Below, one piece after another: positions 59,555 through 64,000 of a stretch of DNA of 64,000 bases. The stretch is taken from assembly GCA_937859595.1 (NCBI GenBank), contig CALMAH010000013.1, positions 248,001 through 312,000 of the forward strand, written 5' to 3'. Made by a program: the position numbers and the translations under genes. The notes under the pieces were generated by a model. The model was not told where the DNA came from, did no database searches, and was given only the letters and a program-made list of their open reading frames with translations. The DNA is from an uncultured Acidobacteriota bacterium (GTDB taxonomy: Bacteria > Acidobacteriota > Blastocatellia > Pyrinomonadales > Pyrinomonadaceae). How positions within the stretch are numbered: position 1 is the stretch's first letter; each line of letters starts with the position of its first letter.

Positions 59555-59876
59555 TTCTTATTCTCCTTCTTCCTAGTGATTTTCATCCCTAAAACATAAA
59601 AATCGGCCGAAACGGACGAGCGGGGCAAGTTGTCGAGGTTCGACTTCCTGCCGCGGGAAAATTATTGTTTGAAATACCGAATAAGTTGTCCGACTCAAAC
59701 AAAAAGCCCTTGCGTTCCAACCAATGTAATAGAATCGTAACAGAAAAATCGGCGAAAGTCACCATCTTTTTTTGGAGATTGTGATTTTTTTCTCAATATT
59801 TTCATAAAAAATGAAAATGTCGGCGCGCTCCCGAAGGAACACGCCGACAACGAGGAAACGAAGGTTACGGAGGCTA
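59555..59876. other. Intergenic region with HU terminator
   Basis: 322 bp, AT-rich near 59760-59815 and without a coding frame. It holds the promoter side of the 82-aa gene and the HU terminator. That is the hairpin GTCGGCG (59819-59825) / CGCCGAC (59842-59848), followed on the minus strand by the T-rich sequence at 59800-59818. Confidence 0.7.
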
Positions 59877-60158
59877 TTAGCTGACCGCGTCTTTGATGGC
59901 CTTGCCAAGTCGGAACTTGACCGTGGTTTTGGCGGGTATCCTGATCACCGCGCCCGTCGCAGGATTACGGCCGTCGCGCGCCTTTCTAGTCGCTTTTACA
60001 AGCTTTCCAAAGCCCGGGACGGTAAATTCTCCATTTTTCTTTACTTCGCTGACCGCCAACGCATGCAGCGAATCAAAAAGCCCCTTTACGTCCTTTTTAG
60101 CGATTCCGGACGATTCAGCCAAGCTGTTGACGATCTCCGTTTGTGTCATTCGAGCCAT
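59877..60158 (-). CDS. HU-family DNA-binding protein
   Basis: 93 residues. Nucleoid-associated protein that bends DNA as a dimer. The family signature runs from TQTEIVNSLAESSGIAKKDVKGLFDSLHAL to GEFTVPGFGKLVKATRKARDGRNPATGAVIRIPAKTTVKFRLGKAIKDAV, with the conserved Pro of the beta-arm in GRNPATG. GGAGG lies about 12 nt before ATG 60158. Terminator hairpin 28 nt after the stop. Confidence 0.96.
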   Translation of the reverse strand: MARMTQTEIVNSLAESSGIAKKDVKGLFDSLHALAVSEVKKNGEFTVPGFGKLVKATRKARDGRNPATGAVIRIPAKTTVKFRLGKAIKDAVS

Positions 60159-60270
60159 AATATTTAGTTAACCTCCAAGGTAAATTGTGAATTTCAGAAA
60201 TGTTGTGATCTTAGTTTTGCCTGCGAAAGGAAAGCAACGACGGGCAAAGCGTATCCTTACTCCAGCCTGA

Positions 60271-60347
60271 TGGTCGGGGCGGCAAGATTCGAACTTGCGG
60301 CCTCACGGTCCCAAACCGTGCGCACTACCAGGCTGTGCTACGCCCCG
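60271..60347 (-). tRNA. tRNA-Pro (anticodon TGG)
   Basis: 77 nt on the minus strand from CGGGGCG (60347-60341) to an encoded CCA (60273-60271). The acceptor stem CGGGGCG/CGCCCCG is perfect and the T-arm contains GTTCGAATC. The anticodon stem CACGG/CCGTG encloses TTTGGGA with anticodon TGG. Confidence 0.97.
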
Positions 60348-60409
60348 TTTCTCAATCGAGAACCGATACCAAGTGTCGAATTTTACAGGCCTTCAGAGGC
60401 GTGGTCAAG

Positions 60410-61018
60410 TCAAATCCCCGAATTATCACGCAAATATTCTGCAAATAATTTCGCGGCCCGCGCTCTATGTCCGATCTCGTTCTTCAACCCGGGTGCGAGT
60501 TCGGCAAATGTGAGGGTATATCCATCGGGAACAAAGACCGGATCGTAACCGAAACCGCCGGACCCTCTTGGCGATTCGGCGATGGTTCCCGTGCATATTC
60601 CTTCGCCCACAAATCGCACGCTGCCATCGGGCCGGGCGAGTGCGAGAACAGATACGAACCGCGCGGAGCGGTCGTCGGAACCGGTTGCGGCGATCTCCCG
60701 TAGGAGCAAGCCGATCTTTTGTGCGTAGGAAGCATCTGCTCCGGCATAACGGGCAGACAACACGCCGGGTGCGCCGCCGAGTGCGTTGACCTCGAGGCCC
60801 GAATCATCCGCGAGCGCCGGCAGATCGGACATCGCGGCATAGGACCGCGCCTTCAACACGGCGTTTTCCCGAAAGGTCGCGCCGGTCTCGGCCACGTCGC
60901 TCGTTATGCCGAGATCTTCGAGAGAACATATCTCTATCTGAAACCCGCTGACAAGTTCGCGGAGCTCGGCAAGCTTGCCGGGATTTCGGGTTGCGACCAG
61001 CAATTTATTGACCGTCAT
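60410..61018 (-). CDS. rdgB: Non-canonical purine NTP pyrophosphatase (RdgB/HAM1)
   Basis: 202 residues. Removes ITP, dITP and XTP from the nucleotide pool. [18 protein letters not shown] at the N-terminus, [46 protein letters not shown] and [37 protein letters not shown] are all family-typical. The open frame continues upstream to 61237, but ATG 61018 gives the normal length and start. Divergent from the 436-aa gene. Confidence 0.95.
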   Translation of the reverse strand: MTVNKLLVATRNPGKLAELRELVSGFQIEICSLEDLGITSDVAETGATFRENAVLKARSYAAMSDLPALADDSGLEVNALGGAPGVLSARYAGADASYAQKIGLLLREIAATGSDDRSARFVSVLALARPDGSVRFVGEGICTGTIAESPRGSGGFGYDPVFVPDGYTLTFAELAPGLKNEIGHRARAAKLFAEYLRDNSGI

Positions 61019-61209
61019 CAGATGAACAAAGGCGGAGTTCGTCCTCGCGGAGAACCCGGCCAAGATAGCTTTTTCGCAGACAAAGGGCGAAAAATTGCTT
61101 GAATTCTCAGAATTTAATTGCCAAAAACATTGTTTACAAGGTATAAATAATAAAGGCGATTCCCGCCACGCCATCGCTATATCCTCATATTCTTTGAAGG
61201 AGCCCCCGT

Positions 61210-62520
61210 TTGCAAACAGTCGATGTAGAAAAGCCATTGCCCTACGGCGAGACAGTTATTACCGGAGAAGCGCTTATCGAAAGCCTGGTCAGCGCTCCGC
61301 GCGATGCTGCCGATATTCTCTTTGATCTGTGGGCCTGGACGTCCGGCCTGAAGAGTTTTCTTCACACATACGACCGTGCGATCGGTGAAAATGGTCAGCC
61401 GACGGCTGTAACCCGCAGCCGCATACCGGAATTTGAACTGACCGGTTCGGCGTTGTTCCGGATCTCGGCGCTGCTTGCGGAGCTCAACCGGCTGGAGGAC
61501 CCTGCATGGCAGGAGTCCGCAGGAATATCAAAGGCCGACCTTGCAAGGCAGACAGCGTTTGTCAACGACTTCTCGGTTCTGAATAACGCGTTGCTCAAAG
61601 GAAAGGATCTCGGATTTGCGGAGTGGCGTACGTGGAAGGCGTTGATGTACGGCCGTATCGCCGGGCTCGATTCGGCGCAAAAGCTCGATGCCGCCTCACG
61701 CAGGCTTGCTCTTCATTTCTTACCCGCTCCGCTCAAGAGCTTGCCCGGTATCAAGGACCTGAAGGCCGCCGAACGGGTCAGCCTTGAGATGGTGACGCTT
61801 CGGCTTAGCCGGATACTTCGCTCCCTCAGGATCATCAGCCGGATGCTTAGGGAAGACGAGCCGCTGAAACCCACGCTGCTTATCTTCTGCAGCATCTACG
61901 AACAGATACGTTCGATGACCGAGGACATAAATGCGACACTGTCGCGGTCAGGCAATGAGGGCGACGAGATCTTCGGGCTGATGGACGGAGCATCCTACAT
62001 GGCGACGCTCGAACTTAAAAAGGCTTACAATCAGGAGCTTACGGGCATCATCGGGATACGCTCCGCCCCGGCAGTTTTCGCAAGGGTCGAATCTGCCTAC
62101 GCCCTGCTTAACGACAGCTTTCAGGAAATATTGACAGGGTTTGCACGGCTGGCAGACCCGAACATCGGCACCTCGGACCTCTTTCCGGAGTTTCAGCACA
62201 AGCTTACGGAGTCATTGCTGCTGCGGTCGCATCTGTCGCAAGCGCTGGCGGCGGTCCAGGCCGCAGAACAAAGCCCGACGAAAGAACAAATTGCGTCCCT
62301 AAAAGAACTGCTCAAGTCTTTCCTTTCCGAGCCTGTCGAATTCCTGTTCTATAAAGACCGCGAATCGGTCGAGCGTTTTTGCGAAGAGATACACGCTGCC
62401 GGCGAGAAAAAAGACCTTGTTCCTATTCTCCATCGATTTGCCGCTTATCTCGAAACACTTTTCAGACAAGTAAGCATGCGGACCGTACTAAGCAATCATC
62501 CCTTCGAAGCCGAAAACTAA
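61210..62520 (+). CDS. Helical hypothetical protein (436 aa)
   Basis: TTG start supported by a strong SD (AAGGAG at 61197-61202). The product is soluble, almost wholly alpha-helical and leucine-rich, with no signal peptide, membrane span or known motif: DAADILFDLWAWTSGLKSFLHTYDRAIG, ALLAELNRLEDPAWQE, RLSRILRSLRIISRMLREDEPLKPTLLIFCSIYEQIRSMTEDINATLSR, SHLSQALAAVQAAEQSPTKEQIASLKELLKSFLSE. Not recognised. The divergent arrangement with rdgB is the only context. Confidence 0.75.
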   Translation: MQTVDVEKPLPYGETVITGEALIESLVSAPRDAADILFDLWAWTSGLKSFLHTYDRAIGENGQPTAVTRSRIPEFELTGSALFRISALLAELNRLEDPAWQESAGISKADLARQTAFVNDFSVLNNALLKGKDLGFAEWRTWKALMYGRIAGLDSAQKLDAASRRLALHFLPAPLKSLPGIKDLKAAERVSLEMVTLRLSRILRSLRIISRMLREDEPLKPTLLIFCSIYEQIRSMTEDINATLSRSGNEGDEIFGLMDGASYMATLELKKAYNQELTGIIGIRSAPAVFARVESAYALLNDSFQEILTGFARLADPNIGTSDLFPEFQHKLTESLLLRSHLSQALAAVQAAEQSPTKEQIASLKELLKSFLSEPVEFLFYKDRESVERFCEEIHAAGEKKDLVPILHRFAAYLETLFRQVSMRTVLSNHPFEAEN

Positions 62521-62658
62521 ACCTCCCGCCCAAACTATCCAGCAAGAAATTGGGCCAACTCCCCAAAATGACCTCCGCGATCTAATTGATCCGCGAAAAA
62601 TATACCGCTGGTATCAGTCATCCCTGATCGTAATATCGAACGCCCGACCCGATTCGGT

Positions 62659-63159
62659 TCACCGATTAGGTTCACTGCGATCATCGCAGACGAACTTGTC
62701 TTCATCAGTCAGCGATGGAAAGTATTCGATTATATCGACCAACCGGCCTTCATACATACTAAGGACTAGATCTCCAGATTTCTTATGGAAGAACGCGTGA
62801 TCGATGATGTCACTGTCACGTCTTTCAAAATCTGACTCCTCAAAACTAATACCTAATGTTCCGAGTTCTACCGGATACTGAAAGTAACGTCCAATGCGAA
62901 CCACGGTTCCTGGCGGAAGATTCCACCGTTTTCCAAACAATTGGTCACATTTATCAACCGTATAAGTAACAGAAACTCGTTCGTCCTTGTTCTTAAATTC
63001 TACATGTCGTCTTCCACAATGCTGCCCACCAAATAGTCGCTCCACATCATGACACGTCGATTTTATAGGCTTAAGTCCCATAAGAAACTGAGCGCACAGC
63101 TCCGCCGACCCGATTGAAAGAAACAAGATAAAGGATGTTACGTATCCACCAAATTTCAT
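62659..63159 (-). CDS. Exported hypothetical protein, AT-richer than neighbours
   Basis: About 166 residues from ATG 63159, with signal peptide (GYVTSFILFLSIGSAELCA). Mature part: LMGLKPIKSTCHDVERLFGGQHCGRRHVEFKNKDERVSVTYTVDKCDQLFGKRWNLPPGTVVRIGRYF. It includes two or three cysteines that could form disulfides. The motif LKPIKSTCHDVERLFG, a leucine-glycine strand followed by a three-residue turn, resembles small secreted proteins of unknown function. Lies directly beside REP-type repeats. Confidence 0.65.
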   Translation of the reverse strand: MKFGGYVTSFILFLSIGSAELCAQFLMGLKPIKSTCHDVERLFGGQHCGRRHVEFKNKDERVSVTYTVDKCDQLFGKRWNLPPGTVVRIGRYFQYPVELGTLGISFEESDFERRDSDIIDHAFFHKKSGDLVLSMYEGRLVDIIEYFPSLTDEDKFVCDDRSEPNR

Positions 63160-63162
63160 CGA

Positions 63163-63220
63163 GTCAAATCCGGGGGTCAAAATCCGGGGGTCCGGCCTGC
63201 AAGGTCAAAATCCGGGGGTC
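63163..63220. repeat. Tandem short repeats beside the RAYT remnant
   Basis: Three copies of GTCAAA(A)TCCGGGGGTC (starting near 63163, 63176 and 63204), separated by GGCCTGCAAG-type linkers. They adjoin the inverted repeat at 63215. Confidence 0.85.
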
Positions 63221-63506
63221 AGGCCTGCAATATTGCGATTTGTGCATACTCTTCTTTTATTGCGTCGATATATGTCTTGAACCGATCATTCAGTGCGAGC
63301 TTTACTTGTGCGACATCAGAGCGTCGGCTGATGGTCGACGTGCTAAGATTCGTTATCTTTGCAAGCGCCGTCACGCTGGCGCCGATCAACGCATGGCGTT
63401 ATCAGATGACACAACCCGCCCTCAACCTCTACCCTCGGTCTTCGTTCCATTTTCGCGGTGTCGTATCATCCAACCTCAAGAATCGCAATATTGCAGGCCT
63501 GACCCC
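63215..63506. mobile_element. REP-type inverted repeat enclosing a decayed transposase unit
   Basis: A 26-bp sequence (63215-63240, with core AGGCCTGCAATATTGCG) is found as a perfect reverse complement at 63481-63506. The enclosed 240 bp hold a degraded RAYT C-terminus. This arrangement is typical of REP-associated tyrosine transposase units. Confidence 0.7.
63219..63398 (-). pseudogene. C-terminal remnant of a REP-associated tyrosine transposase (RAYT)-like protein
   Basis: A minus-strand frame of 59 codons ends at TGA 63221-63219, inside the repeat. It encodes ALIGASVTALAKITNLSTST and then ISRRSDVAQVKLALNDRF and KTYIDAIKEEYAQIAILQA. The ALAKITNLSTSTISRRS piece looks like the C-terminal helix-turn-helix that follows many RAYT transposases. 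Two stops lie in frame directly upstream (63399-63404), so the rest is lost. Confidence 0.55.
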
Positions 63507-63523
63507 ATTCTCTTTGCTCTATA

Positions 63524-64000
63524 CTATTTCATGTCCCTTAAATTGAATCCTGACCAAAGTATTTTTCTTGCCTTGAAGGTAAAAGAACTTCTTATTAGGA
63601 GAGTTTTATACTTTTTCGGTTCTGAAAAGCAACGAGTTTCACCAATATCCCAAAAGTAAGCTGTATTTTCGCCCCGTCTACCAGCGAACTTTAAATCACA
63701 ACGGATTCCTTCAAAATCTTCTACTGCTATTTGCGGTAGAAAAACTTCTCCATTAGGTGATCTAATTCCTCTATTCTTTCCCACAAGAATAAAATAGGGC
63801 GAATTCACAACAATAGAAATATAATTAATTTCTTTACGAGGGAAGCTCATATTTGTCAGATCAATTTCTTCCCACTGGCTGCTAATTTCGACGTTTTCGG
63901 CTAGTGTGATGTCGTTAATATCGTTTTTCACTGAACCTGTACTACTTCTTAAACCAGCTGCCATGTCCACAAAAAACATAAACGTAATTATAAAAAGTAC
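63524..64000 (-). CDS. Hypothetical exported protein, N-terminus beyond window edge or at ATG 63979
   Basis: The frame is open from 64000 (VLFIITFMFFVDMAAG), so the gene may start outside. That hydrophobic stretch resembles a signal peptide. The visible part is rich in Lys, Asn, Ile and Phe: NINDITLAENVEISSQWEEIDL-like segments and YISIVVNSPYFILVGKNRGIRSPNGEVFLPQIAVEDFEGI. No family is recognised. Marked AT bias compared with the window suggests horizontal origin. Confidence 0.55.
   Translation of the reverse strand, partial: VLFIITFMFFVDMAAGLRSSTGSVKNDINDITLAENVEISSQWEEIDLTNMSFPRKEINYISIVVNSPYFILVGKNRGIRSPNGEVFLPQIAVEDFEGIRCDLKFAGRRGENTAYFWDIGETRCFSEPKKYKTLLIRSSFTFKARKILWSGFNLRDMK

Noticed and set aside
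63163..63220. Tandem GTCAAAATCCGGGGGTC units considered as a CRISPR array
   Set aside because: Units are short and irregular with almost no spacer. They belong to the adjacent REP/RAYT unit, and no cas gene is present.

Overview
The window is bacterial chromosome with densely packed genes, moderate to high GC and normal SD sites. The gene mix suggests an acidobacterium, possibly a Blastocatellia relative. That mix is a Tes/MSS-like radical SAM protein, a PEGA/sulfatase-domain Ser/Thr kinase, DUF4097 proteins behind an ECF sigma factor, a kynurenine catabolic cluster and many dispersed short palindromic repeats. The assignment is inference; there is no rRNA here to confirm it. The only RNA gene seen with certainty is a tRNA-Pro(TGG). 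No CRISPR array and no intact insertion sequence were seen.

Left part (1-24.9 kb). A Ser/Thr kinase runs off the left edge, followed by leuS, a small ORF with a secreted HEAT-repeat protein, the ergothioneine pair egtB-egtD, and birA / small acidic protein / coaX. Next come a metallo-beta-lactamase-fold hydrolase, a half-length Ski2-type helicase with no ATP-binding domain, ispH and a YifB/ComM ATPase. An ECF sigma factor, its zinc-finger anti-sigma factor and two DUF4097 proteins follow, then dcd overlapping a DmpA-type peptidase. A three-gene zinc-ribbon operon closes the region; its M48 peptidase has RELGH in place of HELGH.

Middle part (25-40.4 kb). All genes are on the + strand and most belong to the 3-hydroxyanthranilate branch of tryptophan catabolism: kynurenine formamidase (kynB), kynurenine 3-monooxygenase (kmo), kynureninase (kynU), 3-hydroxyanthranilate dioxygenase (haaO), ACMS decarboxylase, 2-aminomuconate semialdehyde dehydrogenase and a RidA-type 2-aminomuconate deaminase. 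A formate dehydrogenase inside the cluster could oxidise the formate released by KynB. No tryptophan dioxygenase is in view. The cluster is interrupted by a GxxExxY nuclease-like gene bracketed by two copies of one imperfect palindrome, and by a MazEF-type module placed 1 nt upstream of haaO. Several proteins here carry in-frame dispersed-repeat insertions.

Right part (40.4-64 kb). Genes for an epimerase, cytochrome c, acyl-CoA synthetase, nadB, an ArsR/AHSA1 divergent pair with a perfect operator palindrome, LysM and BON proteins, aroK and ftsB lead to a 756-bp gene-free stretch with two strong hairpins. Then comes the large radical SAM gene. Its 3' end is duplicated downstream of an AbrB/Doc toxin-antitoxin module. 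Further on are an HNH endonuclease, yqeY, three adjacent genes sharing a C-terminal GPRGGCYY domain, a TonB-C protein, a polytopic GT-C-like protein, HU, tRNA-Pro and rdgB. The right edge is AT-richer and holds a decayed REP-associated transposase remnant inside a perfect 26-bp inverted repeat.
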